From Flavobacterium sp. H122 (GTDB taxonomy: Bacteria; Bacteroidota; Bacteroidia; Flavobacteriales; Flavobacteriaceae), in assembly GCF_004959765.1 (NCBI RefSeq), contig NZ_SJZD01000001.1, positions 496,001 to 560,000 on the forward strand: a DNA stretch of 64,000 bases, given 5' to 3'. Under the pieces are notes generated by a model. The model saw only the letters and a program-made list of their open reading frames with translations. It was not told the origin of the DNA and did no database searches. The position numbers were made by a program, and so were the translations under genes. This document shows, piece by piece, positions 53,184 to 62,520 of the stretch (its first letter is position 1; every line of letters begins with the position of its first letter).

Positions 53184-53209
53184 AATAAGAATCTATCCTT
53201 ATTTAAAAA

Positions 53210-53650
53210 TTAAGCTTTAAATTTCCAATCGAACTCATCGGCTTTTTCATTGAAAACCGCTCCCAACTCAAATCGGATAACCTGACCGTATTCCACCTGA
53301 AAAATCATCCAGTTACTTTCATTAAAGTAATTGTCTACTGAATCAAAAGATTCTACTTCCAAAGGCTTGAAATTTTTAGTTTTCAATAATTCTTCTATTT
53401 TATTTATTGGGAGATTGATAATTTTTTGGTCAAACAATCCCAATTCCGGATTAGAAGAAATAATATAACCAAAACGGAACTCTTCATCTTCATAAAATGT
53501 CAAGCGCCACTTTTTATCATTGTATAAATAAATGATATTTTGATCTTCATCTTTGAATTGCTTGTCAGGTTTACCATAGATTTTTTCAACATCTTTTTGT
53601 TTCATCCCGAAAACTAATTGGTCAATACCAACTTTTGGGTTTATTTTCAT
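53210..53650 (-). CDS. hypothetical cytoplasmic protein
   Basis: 146 residues, no signal peptide. The N terminus KINPKVGIDQLVFGMKQKDV then KIYGKPD resembles a short repeat seen in proteins that track small-molecule or phage-associated roles, but no family can be named. Strands such as KKWRLTFYEDEEFRFGYIIS alternate with short helices, giving an alpha/beta look. Single gene, convergent with the sigma operon. Confidence 0.6.
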   Translation of the reverse strand: MKINPKVGIDQLVFGMKQKDVEKIYGKPDKQFKDEDQNIIYLYNDKKWRLTFYEDEEFRFGYIISSNPELGLFDQKIINLPINKIEELLKTKNFKPLEVESFDSVDNYFNESNWMIFQVEYGQVIRFELGAVFNEKADEFDWKFKA

Positions 53651-53779
53651 TTTATAAAAGTTTTAACATTAAATAAAATTGACCGCATAAGAAAAATCCT
53701 ATTTTTGACACAAATACAAAAAACAGACTTATAATCTTATACAATAATATCCTTCAAAATTAAAAAGACATCACGAATT

Positions 53780-54559
53780 ATGAAAAAAATTTTATTCTTC
53801 CTTTTAATAATTTCTGTTCAATTATTTCAGGCACAAAATAGTGTTAGTAGAAAGCCTGAATTTATAATGGTTGTTAATGACGAAATTGTTTCTAAAGAAA
53901 AAGCCAAAGAATATGAAGAAAAAGGACTTGTAGAATCAGTATCAATGGGAGTAACTGACATCGAAAGACAAAGACTATATGAAAAGCTAGGAGATAAAAT
54001 TGGCGACAAAGAATTTATAGTTGTTATAAAGTTAAGATCGAAAATTGAGGATAGTAAAAAAGAAAATACAACATCAAAAATAGTAGCAAGTGATCACAAA
54101 AATGCTACTTCTAAAACTAAATTAAAAACAAACCAAGCTGCACCTGATTTTACGGTTAACATGTTAGATGGAAACAACATAAAGCTTTCTGATTTAAAAG
54201 GAAAAGTAGTTCTCTTAAATTTTTGGGCAACATGGTGTGGCCCATGTTTAATGGAACTTCATGAAATACCTTCCAAAATCATTGAGCCTCATAAAAACTC
54301 TCCTTTTGTTTTTTTAGCAATTTCTTCTGGAGAAGAAAAAGAAAAAGTAGCCAAAAAAATCAATGCTCTCAAAAATAAAGGGGTGAACTTTGATACTGGA
54401 ATAGATCCAAGCAAAACTATTTGGGCAAACTATGAAAGCGGTTCGATACCTGCGAATTACCTTATAGATAAAAACGGTGTTATTAGATACATTTCAATAG
54501 GAAATAACGAAGAAAGCCTAGATAAACTTAGTGAGGAAATCAAAAAGTTACTTAAATAG
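53780..54559 (+). CDS. TlpA-like thioredoxin-fold protein with N-terminal extension
   Basis: 259 residues with a signal peptide ending LFQAQ. Residues about 24-110 are a non-thioredoxin extension (FIMVVNDEIVSKEKAKEYEE) of unknown function. The thioredoxin fold follows: APDFTVNMLDGNNIKLSDLK, LLNFWATWCGPCLMELHEIP with Cys153-Gly-Pro-Cys156, and SIPANYLIDKNGVI. Probably a periplasmic thiol oxidoreductase of the TlpA/ResA group. Single gene, ended by the hairpin at 54686. Confidence 0.85.
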   Translation: MKKILFFLLIISVQLFQAQNSVSRKPEFIMVVNDEIVSKEKAKEYEEKGLVESVSMGVTDIERQRLYEKLGDKIGDKEFIVVIKLRSKIEDSKKENTTSKIVASDHKNATSKTKLKTNQAAPDFTVNMLDGNNIKLSDLKGKVVLLNFWATWCGPCLMELHEIPSKIIEPHKNSPFVFLAISSGEEKEKVAKKINALKNKGVNFDTGIDPSKTIWANYESGSIPANYLIDKNGVIRYISIGNNEESLDKLSEEIKKLLK

Positions 54560-54685
54560 TTTATTAAATTCTCCATTAATTATTTAAACGGTTTTCGACT
54601 AACTTAATTTTGATTGAAATCTTAATGACAAAAAATAATTGTCTCAGAAGATTTACTGGAATTTTAAGGACATAAAAATCAGAAC

Positions 54686-54729
54686 AAAAAATCTTAACTT
54701 TTTTCCTTATAAAAAAGTTAAGATTTTTT
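54686..54729. terminator. strong 19-bp hairpin
   Basis: AAAAAATCTTAACTTTTTT (54686-54704) and AAAAAAGTTAAGATTTTTT (54711-54729) are exact complements with a 6-base loop. Placed 127 bases after the TlpA-like gene and 40 before the dioxygenase-like gene. Confidence 0.75.
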
Positions 54730-54768
54730 GTAAATTCAATACAATTAACTGACTTTTAAACTCTTAAA

Positions 54769-55416
54769 ATGACTGATTATATCAAAAAATATCTTTGCGT
54801 GTGTATTTTGATTGTGTCACTATCCTGTCAGCAGACTATTTCAAAAAACGACATAATCCAAACAGCTTCATCAGTAAACCAAAAAGATGATTGCGACAAT
54901 CCTGATGCCAACATTAATTGTTGTTTTAAAAACATGCCTGAGCGACTCACATCTACTATGGTTATACCAAGTAATGACAGCAATGGTGAAAAAATGGTAC
55001 TTAACGGCACAATTTATAAAAAAGATAAATCAACTCCTTATCCAAATATCATCCTCTATGCCTATCATACAGACAGTAAAGGAGAATATTCAAAAAAGGG
55101 TAATGAAAAAGAGGTCCAAAAATGGCACGGCTCTCATTATGGCTGGTGTAAAACAGATGAAAATGGAAATTACAGAATTGAAACAATTCGGCCGGCATCC
55201 TATCCCGGCACAACCAATCCAGCACATATTCATGCTGCAGTAAAAACTCAGGACAAACAAGTTCCTTTTTATATTACCGATTTTGTATTTAAAGACGATC
55301 CTCTGCTTACCAAAATACAACCAAATAAGTTTTCATACCAAGGCGGAACCGGTGTAGTTGATGTAAAAAAAGTAAATAATGTTTGGATTGGAAAGTGGGA
55401 CATTATTTTGAACTGA
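54769..55416 (+). CDS. intradiol-dioxygenase-like lipoprotein
   Basis: 215 residues. The lipoprotein signal ends VSLSC at about residue 20. The C-terminal 150 residues keep the intradiol ring-cleavage dioxygenase fold: LNGTIYKKDKSTPYPNIILY, AYHTDSKGEYS, HYGWCKTDENGNYRIETIRP, ASYPGTTNPAHIHAAVK. In true enzymes two Tyr and two His (the HxH here) bind ferric iron; all four kinds of residue appear to be present, but an exported, lipid-anchored enzyme of this family has no defined aromatic substrate. It might bind iron or sugars instead of cleaving rings. Confidence 0.75.
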   Translation: MTDYIKKYLCVCILIVSLSCQQTISKNDIIQTASSVNQKDDCDNPDANINCCFKNMPERLTSTMVIPSNDSNGEKMVLNGTIYKKDKSTPYPNIILYAYHTDSKGEYSKKGNEKEVQKWHGSHYGWCKTDENGNYRIETIRPASYPGTTNPAHIHAAVKTQDKQVPFYITDFVFKDDPLLTKIQPNKFSYQGGTGVVDVKKVNNVWIGKWDIILN

Positions 55417-55419
55417 TGA

Positions 55420-56019
55420 TTACAATCTCGCTTTCAAATTGGTTTTAACCTCATTAAACCATTCGTCACGTAAAATGCTCAATATAATACTATCACGCCT
55501 TGAACCATCAAGTTTAAGCATATTACTGCGTAAAACACCATCTACTTTACAACCAATACTTTTCATGGCTGCTTTACTGCGTTCATTGTTATTATCTGCA
55601 CGAAACTCGACACGATCCAAATTCATTTTTTCAAACGCAAATTCAAGTAATAAATATTTACAGTGTTTGTTTAATCCGGTTCCGTGAAACTGTTCTCCGT
55701 ACCATGTATAACCAATTTGTAATGTTTTATTATTTAACTGAATATCATAAAACCGTGTACTTCCTGCATACTCATTTATTCTTTTATCAAAAACTGCGAA
55801 AGCATATTCAATATTTCTTTCACGTTGGTCTAAAGCAATTTGGATATAATTTCTAAAATTAGTTTCCCCGATGGCTGCGATAGAAGAAAATTTCCAAATT
55901 TCGGGTTGATTAAGGGAATATGTAAGTAAATCAGGGATATGCGAAGATTGCAAAGGTTCAAGACGAACCATTTCAGTTTCTAAAATATAGTTTTTATTAA
56001 AATCGAATTGAAAGTCCAT
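55420..56019 (-). CDS. GNAT N-acetyltransferase (RimJ/RimL-like)
   Basis: 199 residues from ATG 56019; a longer frame to 56136 would overlap the upstream gene out of frame and is rejected. ETEMVRLEPLQSSHIPDLL is the opening strand; IGYTWYGEQFHGTGLNKHCK the acetyl-CoA site with GTGLNK in place of R-G-x-G-x; VEFRADNNNERSKAAMKSIG the following helix. The acceptor is unknown. It follows the 56027 gene by 7 bases, so the two are one operon. Confidence 0.87.
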   Translation of the reverse strand: MDFQFDFNKNYILETEMVRLEPLQSSHIPDLLTYSLNQPEIWKFSSIAAIGETNFRNYIQIALDQRERNIEYAFAVFDKRINEYAGSTRFYDIQLNNKTLQIGYTWYGEQFHGTGLNKHCKYLLLEFAFEKMNLDRVEFRADNNNERSKAAMKSIGCKVDGVLRSNMLKLDGSRRDSIILSILRDEWFNEVKTNLKARL

Positions 56020-56026
56020 AAAAAAA

Positions 56027-56383
56027 TTATTCTGCCATTTCATCATAGCGTTGCGGCACCTGAGGATCGTACAACGGACATTTGTATTCTTCCATGATCT
56101 GACATAGTTTTTCCATATCGCCACCTTTTGTTCCATAACAATTAATTTGCACGCTTTGAGGTGTGGTAATTATATGGAATGCTCCTGCTCCATTGGTATT
56201 TTTAAAACTAAACTCGTCAACACGTTCCCATTGCGAGAATACTTTTGCAATACGGTTTAAAATCACCTCGACAGGTAAATCTTCCAACCCTTCAACAGCC
56301 TGGTTTTCTATTAAAGCCTCGTAAACTTCCTGATGATTTAAATATACCTCATCAATGTATTTCCAAAAGAATAGTTCGTACAT
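56027..56383 (-). CDS. hypothetical protein, operon partner of the GNAT
   Basis: 118 residues, acidic, cytoplasmic. FFWKYIDEVYLNHQEVYEAL and EDLPVEVILNRIAKVFSQWE suggest two helices; AGAFHIITTPQSVQINCYGT a beta hairpin; CPLYDPQVPQRYDEM is a C-terminal tail. No known family recognised. It precedes the acetyltransferase by 7 bases. Confidence 0.65.
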   Translation of the reverse strand: MYELFFWKYIDEVYLNHQEVYEALIENQAVEGLEDLPVEVILNRIAKVFSQWERVDEFSFKNTNGAGAFHIITTPQSVQINCYGTKGGDMEKLCQIMEEYKCPLYDPQVPQRYDEMAE

Positions 56384-56535
56384 ATTTTTTAAAATAATTA
56401 ATCAAAGATACTGATTCTAAGACTTACAAAAAAATTGATAAATTACTAAAGTAAGGTTAAATATTTTGTAATTTTAGTACCCCATTGAATGTTTTATTTG
56501 AGATTATAGTGTTTCATCCTTTAATTCTTGGTATC

Positions 56536-56953
56536 ATGAAAAAAACATTCTCCTTAATAATTGCAGCCTTATTTCTTTCCGCAATGTCCTATGGCCAAAC
56601 TGCCGGTATCAATTCAGCTGAATTTCATTTAAAACAAAAAAAAAACGAACAATACGGCTGGATGGGTGTTAGTCGGAGTTGGAACTGCTGCACTTGCTGG
56701 TGGAATAGCCTTAGATTTCGATAAAAATTTCCATATGTTTGAAGAAAGCACTTCATACGATGCAAGCGGTATTGTCATTGCATGTATTGGCGGTGGTATG
56801 GTGATTGCAAGTATCCCTTGCTTTATTAGTGCTCACAAACATAAAAAACTTGCCAAAGCACAAGCTTCAGTCGCTTTAAAAACTATTCAATACCCTAATG
56901 GAAATTTTTCTTACAATCACCAGTCTGTTGTGTCAGTTTCAATAAAGTTTTAA
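56536..56953 (+). pseudogene. small membrane protein gene with a frameshift
   Basis: ATG 56536 encodes a signal peptide ending MSYGQ and a linker (SAEFHLKQKKNEQYGWM), then loses its frame. The frame 56666-56953 continues the likely sequence as VLVGVGTAALAGGIALDFDK and later SGIVIACIGGGMVIASIPCF, two glycine-rich membrane helices. Removing one G from ATGGGTG (56662-56668) joins them as WMVLVGVG, giving about 138 residues. Similar W-x-L-x-G-x-G proteins are common in Flavobacteria. Error or true decay cannot be told apart here. Confidence 0.65.
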
Positions 56954-56958
56954 AAAAA

Positions 56959-58137
56959 TCAATATTCAAAAACACCAAATTCTGATTGAATAGTAAGCTT
57001 TTTAGTTGCCGAAGCTTCTACTCTACCCACAATCTGAGCTTCTACATTGAATGATTTGGAAATTTCAATAATATCCTGTGCAATTGCTGCAGGTACATAT
57101 ACTTCCATACGGTGACCGCAGTTGAAAACCTGATACATCTCTTTCCAATCGGTTTTTGATTGTTCCTGAATTAACTTAAACAAAGGCGGTACCGGGAATA
57201 AATTATCTTTAATTACGTGTACATTATCTACAAAATGAAGTACTTTTGTTTGTGCGCCGCCACTGCAATGCACCATTCCGTGAATATCTTTTGGAGTATA
57301 CTTCTCTAGTATTTTTTTAATGATAGGCGCATACGTTCTTGTTGGTGACAACACTAATTTACCTGCGTCAATTGGAGAACCTTCAACAGTATCAGTCAAT
57401 TTCACATTTCCAGAATACACCAATTCAAAAGGAACCGATGCGTCATAACTTTCAGGATATTTTGATGCCAATTCGTTAGCAAAAACATCATGGCGGGCAG
57501 AAGTTAATCCGTTACTCCCCATTCCTCCGTTATAACCAGTTTCATACGAAGCCTGACCGTAAGAAGCCAAACCAACAATTACATCTCCAGCCTGAATATT
57601 GGCATTATCAATTACATCAGCACGCTTCATTCGGGCTGTAACTGTTGAATCGACAATAATCGTACGGACCAAATCACCCACATCAGCAGTTTCACCGCCT
57701 GTAGAATTAATTGTCACACCAAATGATTTCAACTCGTTGATTAGTTCTTCTGTACCGTTTATAATTGCAGATATTACTTCTCCCGGAATCAAATTTTTAT
57801 TTCTTCCGATTGTTGAAGAAAGCACAATATTATCTACAGCTCCCACACACAATAAATCATCAATATTCATGATTAAAGCATCCTGGGCAATACCTTTCCA
57901 AACCGACATGTCACCGGTTTCTTTCCAATACATATAAGCCAATGATGATTTTGTTCCCGCACCGTCTGCATGCATGATTAGACAATAATCTTCATCATTG
58001 GTTAAATAATCCGGAACAATTTTACAGAAAGCCTTTGGGAATAATCCTTTATCAATGTTTTTGATGGCATTGTGTACATCTTCTTTAGATGCAGAAACAC
58101 CACGCATAGCGTAACGCTTGGAAGTATCAGAACTCAT
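56959..58137 (-). CDS. purM: phosphoribosylformylglycinamidine cyclo-ligase (AIR synthetase)
   Basis: 392 residues, longer than E. coli PurM (345) but typical for Bacteroidetes. SSDTSKRYAMRGVSASKEDV opens it; LIMHADGAGTKSSLAY holds the substrate loop; DALIMNIDDLLCVGA, FGVTINSTGGETADVGDLVR and DVIVGLASYGQASYETGYNG are the ATP-grasp-like PurM core; MVHCSGGAQTKVLHFVDN and FNCGHRMEVYVP the C-terminal domain. It closes the imidazole ring in purine synthesis. Single gene. Confidence 0.9.
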   Translation of the reverse strand: MSSDTSKRYAMRGVSASKEDVHNAIKNIDKGLFPKAFCKIVPDYLTNDEDYCLIMHADGAGTKSSLAYMYWKETGDMSVWKGIAQDALIMNIDDLLCVGAVDNIVLSSTIGRNKNLIPGEVISAIINGTEELINELKSFGVTINSTGGETADVGDLVRTIIVDSTVTARMKRADVIDNANIQAGDVIVGLASYGQASYETGYNGGMGSNGLTSARHDVFANELASKYPESYDASVPFELVYSGNVKLTDTVEGSPIDAGKLVLSPTRTYAPIIKKILEKYTPKDIHGMVHCSGGAQTKVLHFVDNVHVIKDNLFPVPPLFKLIQEQSKTDWKEMYQVFNCGHRMEVYVPAAIAQDIIEISKSFNVEAQIVGRVEASATKKLTIQSEFGVFEY

Positions 58138-58175
58138 TTTTGTATTGTGTTGTTGTGGCGCAAAGATAAAAAGAA

Positions 58176-58203
58176 GTTGTCACTTCGACAAGCTCAGTGT
58201 AAC
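58176..58203. repeat. interspersed GC-rich palindrome (CTTCGACAAGCTCAG)
   Basis: GTTGTCACTTCGACAAGCTC followed by AGTGTAAC carries CACT-AGTG ends around CTTCGACAAGCTCAG. This string is widespread in bacterial intergenic DNA and, within the window, resembles 30532-30579. It sits upstream of purM on the minus strand. Confidence 0.6.
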
Positions 58204-58241
58204 AAAGTTAGGCATTAGAACTTATAAGTTTTTTAAATAAG

Positions 58242-59126
58242 TTAATTAGCCACAATTTCAATTTCCACTCTGCGGTTGGCCGCTCTTTCTTCTTCTGTTT
58301 TTTCAGGTAAAGCATGTAAAGGCTGCGTGCTTCCAAAACCTCGATACGACATTCTTGACTTGGGTATACCTTTCATTTCAAGAAATTTATAGATTGCTTT
58401 GGCTCTTTGTGTTGATAAATCCTGTCGGTCAGATTTTACACAGCATACATGTCCCTGAATATCTATCTTTAGCAATGGATTTTGCTGCATTACCAAAAGA
58501 AGTTCATACAATTTACCCCGGGACTCTTTTGTAATCCCAAAAGTATTCAAAACAAAATTCAGGTTTTCCAGTTTAAGTTTTTCACCTGTTTTGGATTCAT
58601 TGAGAGTTTTCATAAAAACTACATCAAGCTTGATTTCCGATTCTGAACCATCGGGGTTATTTAAAATTATTGATTCCGGAAATTGAACAGGCTGGCTTTT
58701 TTTTACTTCCTTTGGTTTTAAGCCTAATATTTCAGCTTCTTTATGCAAGTCTTTTTCTTTTAAATAGAAAATTATAACCTTTCTATTCTCAGATTTTATT
58801 TTTGAATGATTATGCTGTTCTCCAAAACTTATTCTTTTAAAATCCTCCCTTATTTTGACTTTATTCTTAATCAACCCATAAATCGTCTCAACACGCTTTT
58901 TTGCCAGAGTATCATTGTATTGATTACCTCCGTCCTCATCGGTATAACCATTCATGGAAAGGATTTTACTGCTTTTGTTTTCCTCAATCCACTTTTGAAA
59001 TTCTGCCGCCTGTTGTCCTGTCAATAAATGCTTGTCACTTTGAAAATAAACAGAATATTGTTCCTGAGAATAACTTTTTACCCCCAGAAAAACAAATAGT
59101 ACACTAATTGCAAAAAACCGATTCAT
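58242..59126 (-). CDS. exported protein with two OmpA-like domains
   Basis: 294 residues with a signal peptide ending VKSYS. Residues about 25-130 form one OmpA-like domain (SDKHLLTGQQAAEFQKWIEE, SMNGYTDEDGGNQYNDTLAK then KRVETIYGLIK). A second, clearer one is at about 190-294 (LLKIDIQGHVCCVKSDRQDL, STQRAKAIYKFLEMKGIPKS, RMSYRGFGSTQP, AANRRVEIEIV). OmpA domains bind peptidoglycan. No barrel is present, so it is a periplasmic cell-wall binder. It follows glnN, facing the same way. Confidence 0.83.
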   Translation of the reverse strand: MNRFFAISVLFVFLGVKSYSQEQYSVYFQSDKHLLTGQQAAEFQKWIEENKSSKILSMNGYTDEDGGNQYNDTLAKKRVETIYGLIKNKVKIREDFKRISFGEQHNHSKIKSENRKVIIFYLKEKDLHKEAEILGLKPKEVKKSQPVQFPESIILNNPDGSESEIKLDVVFMKTLNESKTGEKLKLENLNFVLNTFGITKESRGKLYELLLVMQQNPLLKIDIQGHVCCVKSDRQDLSTQRAKAIYKFLEMKGIPKSRMSYRGFGSTQPLHALPEKTEEERAANRRVEIEIVAN

Positions 59127-59140
59127 AGGACTAAGGTAAA

Positions 59141-59172
59141 TAAAAAAACCGCATCAAGTTGATACGGTTTTA
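59141..59172 (-). terminator. glnN terminator
   Basis: AAAACCGCATCAA and TTGATACGGTTTT pair at 12 of 13 positions, with A-run (T-run on the minus strand) following, just after glnN. Confidence 0.8.
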
Positions 59173-59189
59173 AAGTTATTTCAAAAACA

Positions 59190-61379
59190 TTATTTCGTAA
59201 ATAATAGTTCTCTGTATTTAGTTAATGTCCACATTTCATCATCCACTAATAATTCCAACTTATCAGAATGTTCACGAATTACATCAAAATACGGTTTTAC
59301 TTTATCACAGTAAGCTTCTGCCATTTTTTCTGAAGAATCAAGATTGTTTGCTTTTTTACGCTCTTCAATCATTTCGTCAACATTACGGTTAATGCCTTCG
59401 ATATGTTCAGAAATCTCTTTAATTAATCCAATTTGCTCTTTGGCAATTTTTTCAAAATCTTTACCAAAGATTTCTTTCAGACCTTTAACGTTTTCAATCA
59501 ATACATTTTGGTAACGGATAGCCGTTGGAATTACGTGGTTACGTGCTATATCACCTAAAACACGTCCTTCAATCTGGATTTTCTTAGTATACTCTTCCAA
59601 TTCGATTTCGTAACGGGCTTCCACTTCAACATGATTCATTACACCCATTTCTTCAAACAATTCGATTGCTTTTTTAGAAACTTTGGCTTTTAATGCTTCA
59701 GGAGTAGTTTTATGATTGCTTAATCCGCGTTTTTCAGCTTCTTTTTCCCAAGCCTCGCTATATCCGTCGCCTTCGAATAAAATATTTTTAGTCTGTTTGA
59801 TGTATTCTCTTAATACATTGAAGATAGCTTCGTCTTTCTTTAATCCTTTTCCATCCACTAAAGCATCAACTTCATTTTTAAACTCTTTTAACTGCTTAGC
59901 CACAATTGTGTTTAAAGTAGCCATAGAAGTTGCACAGTTTGCCGATGAACCCACTGCACGGAACTCAAATTTATTTCCTGTAAAGGCGAATGGTGAAGTT
60001 CTGTTTCTATCTGTATTATCCAAGAAAACATCCGGTAATTTACCAACAACGTTTAATTTTAAATCGGTTTTTTCTTCTGGTGATAATTTCCCTTGTGTTA
60101 CACCTTCCAATTCCTCCAATACTTTTGTCAATTGCTGCCCAATGAACACTGAAATAATAGCTGGTGGCGCCTCATTAGCTCCTAAACGGTGGTCGTTACT
60201 TGCCGATGCAATTGAAGCTCTCATTAATTCCTCATAATCATGTACCGCTTTGATAGTATTGATGAAGAAAGTCAGGAACTGCAAGTTGCTCATAGGCGTT
60301 TTACTTGGAGACAATAAATTCACTCCTGTATCTGTTGCCAATGACCAGTTGTTGTGTTTACCCGAACCATTTACCCCTTTGAACGGTTTTTCATGGAATA
60401 ATACTTTAAAATCATGACGTTCAGCCACTTTCTGCATCACATCCATTAATAAAGAGTTATGGTCAACCGCTAAGTTAGTCTCTTCAAAAATCGGAGCCAA
60501 CTCAAACTGGTTAGGCGCTACCTCATTATGACGAGTTTTAACTGGAATACCCAACAACATACATTCGTTTTCCAAATCACGCATATAGTTTAAAACACGT
60601 GTAGGAATCGAACCAAAATAGTGATCTTCCAACTGCTGTCCTTTTGCAGAAGTATGCCCTAACAATGTTCTTCCAGTTGCTAAGATATCCGGTCTTGAAG
60701 CCGCTAAAGCTGAATCAACCAAGAAATATTCCTGCTCCCAACCTAAAGTTGGTGTAACCTTCTTTACATTTTTATCAAAATATTTAGCTACATCAGTCGC
60801 AGCAGTATCGATAGCCTGTAATGCTCTTAATAAAGGTGTTTTATTATCTAAAGCTTCCCCTGTATACGAAATAAATACAGTAGGAATACATAAAGTAGTA
60901 CCGTAAATAAATGCCGGTGAAGTTGGATCCCAAGCAGTATAACCACGGGCTTCGAATGTATTTCTGATTCCTCCGTTAGGGAAAGATGACGCATCCGGTT
61001 CTTGCTGCACCAATTGACTACCTCCAAATTTTTCAACCGGATCACTACCATCAAATGAAGTTTCAAAGAAAGCATCATGTTTTTCAGCAGTCGTTCCTGT
61101 TAAAGGCTGAAACCAGTGTGTATAGTGTGTTACACCTTTTGACAATGCCCATTCTTTCATTCCCATTGCAATATAATCCGCAATTTTACGATCAATTTTG
61201 ATTCCGTTCTGGATTGCATTCTGTACTGCTTTGTATGCTTCAGAAGTCAGGAACTGACGCATAGCTTTGTCGTTAAATACATTTGAACCAAAAATTGCCG
61301 ATTTTTTGTCTAATTCCTCCACAAAAACAGTTGGTCTGCTAGTTGCTTTTTGCAAGGACTGAAAGCGAAATGTTGCCAT
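59190..61379 (-). CDS. glnN: type III glutamine synthetase
   Basis: 729 residues, the usual length of GSIII, the large class found in Bacteroidetes, cyanobacteria and some others. The N-terminal FGSNVFNDKAMRQFLTSEAY is a GSIII marker. Catalytic motifs include TLGWEQEYFLVDSALAASRP (metal-binding Glu), PVKTRHNEVAPNQFELAPIF, HEKPFKGVNGSGKHNNWSLA and NRTSPFAFTGNKFEFRAVGS. It makes glutamine from glutamate and ammonia in the cytoplasm. Single gene; no PII or NtrC element seen upstream. Confidence 0.95.
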   Translation of the reverse strand: MATFRFQSLQKATSRPTVFVEELDKKSAIFGSNVFNDKAMRQFLTSEAYKAVQNAIQNGIKIDRKIADYIAMGMKEWALSKGVTHYTHWFQPLTGTTAEKHDAFFETSFDGSDPVEKFGGSQLVQQEPDASSFPNGGIRNTFEARGYTAWDPTSPAFIYGTTLCIPTVFISYTGEALDNKTPLLRALQAIDTAATDVAKYFDKNVKKVTPTLGWEQEYFLVDSALAASRPDILATGRTLLGHTSAKGQQLEDHYFGSIPTRVLNYMRDLENECMLLGIPVKTRHNEVAPNQFELAPIFEETNLAVDHNSLLMDVMQKVAERHDFKVLFHEKPFKGVNGSGKHNNWSLATDTGVNLLSPSKTPMSNLQFLTFFINTIKAVHDYEELMRASIASASNDHRLGANEAPPAIISVFIGQQLTKVLEELEGVTQGKLSPEEKTDLKLNVVGKLPDVFLDNTDRNRTSPFAFTGNKFEFRAVGSSANCATSMATLNTIVAKQLKEFKNEVDALVDGKGLKKDEAIFNVLREYIKQTKNILFEGDGYSEAWEKEAEKRGLSNHKTTPEALKAKVSKKAIELFEEMGVMNHVEVEARYEIELEEYTKKIQIEGRVLGDIARNHVIPTAIRYQNVLIENVKGLKEIFGKDFEKIAKEQIGLIKEISEHIEGINRNVDEMIEERKKANNLDSSEKMAEAYCDKVKPYFDVIREHSDKLELLVDDEMWTLTKYRELLFTK

Positions 61380-61566
61380 AAAATGATTTTTAGAAGTTTA
61401 TACCCTATAAATTTTGGTCAAAAATAATAAATTTTACAACACAAACCATACAGACCCCTATTTTTTTACAGGTTTATTTTGTTTTTTGCAATTTTAAAAG
61501 TAACACCCCCTATTTTTCTCCCTATTCAATTAAAAAAATTATATTTGTTATACAAATATTATCATT

Positions 61567-62520
61567 ATGCTTGTCTGGATTATTTTCTTAGTTGCTATTT
61601 TTATCTTTTTAGCATTGGATTTAGGCGTTTTCAATAAAAACCCACATGTAATTTCCACAAAAGAAGCCAGTATGTGGACAGGAATCTGGGTAACTCTATC
61701 CTTTGCTTTTTCCGGAGTTGTCTTTTGGCTCTATCAAAACAATTATGTTGCCAATCCAGATCAGCTAAAACCCATAGGAGCATCATTAAAGTTCCTATCC
61801 GGCTATCTTATCGAATTGTCACTGAGTATTGATAATATATTTGTTATTGCAATTATTTTCTCCTCATTTAATATTCCACAAAAATTCCAGCACAGAGTGT
61901 TATTCTGGGGGATTTTAGGAGCTATTGTATTCAGAGGACTGATGATTTTCTTTGGTGTGATGGTCATCAATAAATTTAGCTGGACTACCTATTTATTTGG
62001 TGCCTTTTTGATTTTTACAGCAATTAAAATGCTTCTCACCAATGATGAGGAGGAATTCAATCCAAGGGAATCCTTTGTTTATAAAACTATTGGAAAATTA
62101 TTTCCAATTACCGAAGAAATTAAAAGTCAAAACTTTTTTCTCATTATCAACAGAAAAAGATACGCCACACCCTTATTTGTAGCCTTAATGGTAATTGAAG
62201 TGATGGATGTTGTGTTTGCAATTGATAGTGTACCGGCAATTTTAGCTATTACATCAGATCCTTTTTTAGTGTTCAGCTCTAATATTTTTGCTATTTTAGG
62301 ATTACGCTCCATGTATTTTTTCCTTGCCAATATGCTTGAAAAATTCCAATACCTGGAATACAGTTTAATTGCAATCCTTACGTTTGTAGGTATAAAAATG
62401 CTGCTGACACACCATTACAAATTTCCGGAATGGGTATCATTAGGCTTCATTGCAGTAGCTTTGATAGTTGGTATTTTAATCTCATTGAGAACAAAAACCG
62501 AAGAAGATTTAGAGGAGTAA
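61567..62520 (+). CDS. TerC family membrane protein
   Basis: 317 residues with about nine helices. The signature acidic residues of the TerC/Alx family are in ELSLSIDNIFVIAIIFSSFN and VIEVMDVVFAIDSVPAILAI. The family is tied to tellurite resistance and, more recently, to manganese export for secreted enzymes or alkaline response (the Alx/TerC riboswitch group). No riboswitch was seen upstream of this gene. Its stop abuts the stop of the next gene. Confidence 0.9.
   Translation: MLVWIIFLVAIFIFLALDLGVFNKNPHVISTKEASMWTGIWVTLSFAFSGVVFWLYQNNYVANPDQLKPIGASLKFLSGYLIELSLSIDNIFVIAIIFSSFNIPQKFQHRVLFWGILGAIVFRGLMIFFGVMVINKFSWTTYLFGAFLIFTAIKMLLTNDEEEFNPRESFVYKTIGKLFPITEEIKSQNFFLIINRKRYATPLFVALMVIEVMDVVFAIDSVPAILAITSDPFLVFSSNIFAILGLRSMYFFLANMLEKFQYLEYSLIAILTFVGIKMLLTHHYKFPEWVSLGFIAVALIVGILISLRTKTEEDLEE

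Noticed and set aside
55420-56136. GNAT frame extended to 56136.
   Set aside because: The extra 39 codons overlap the upstream gene in another frame and carry no GNAT sequence.
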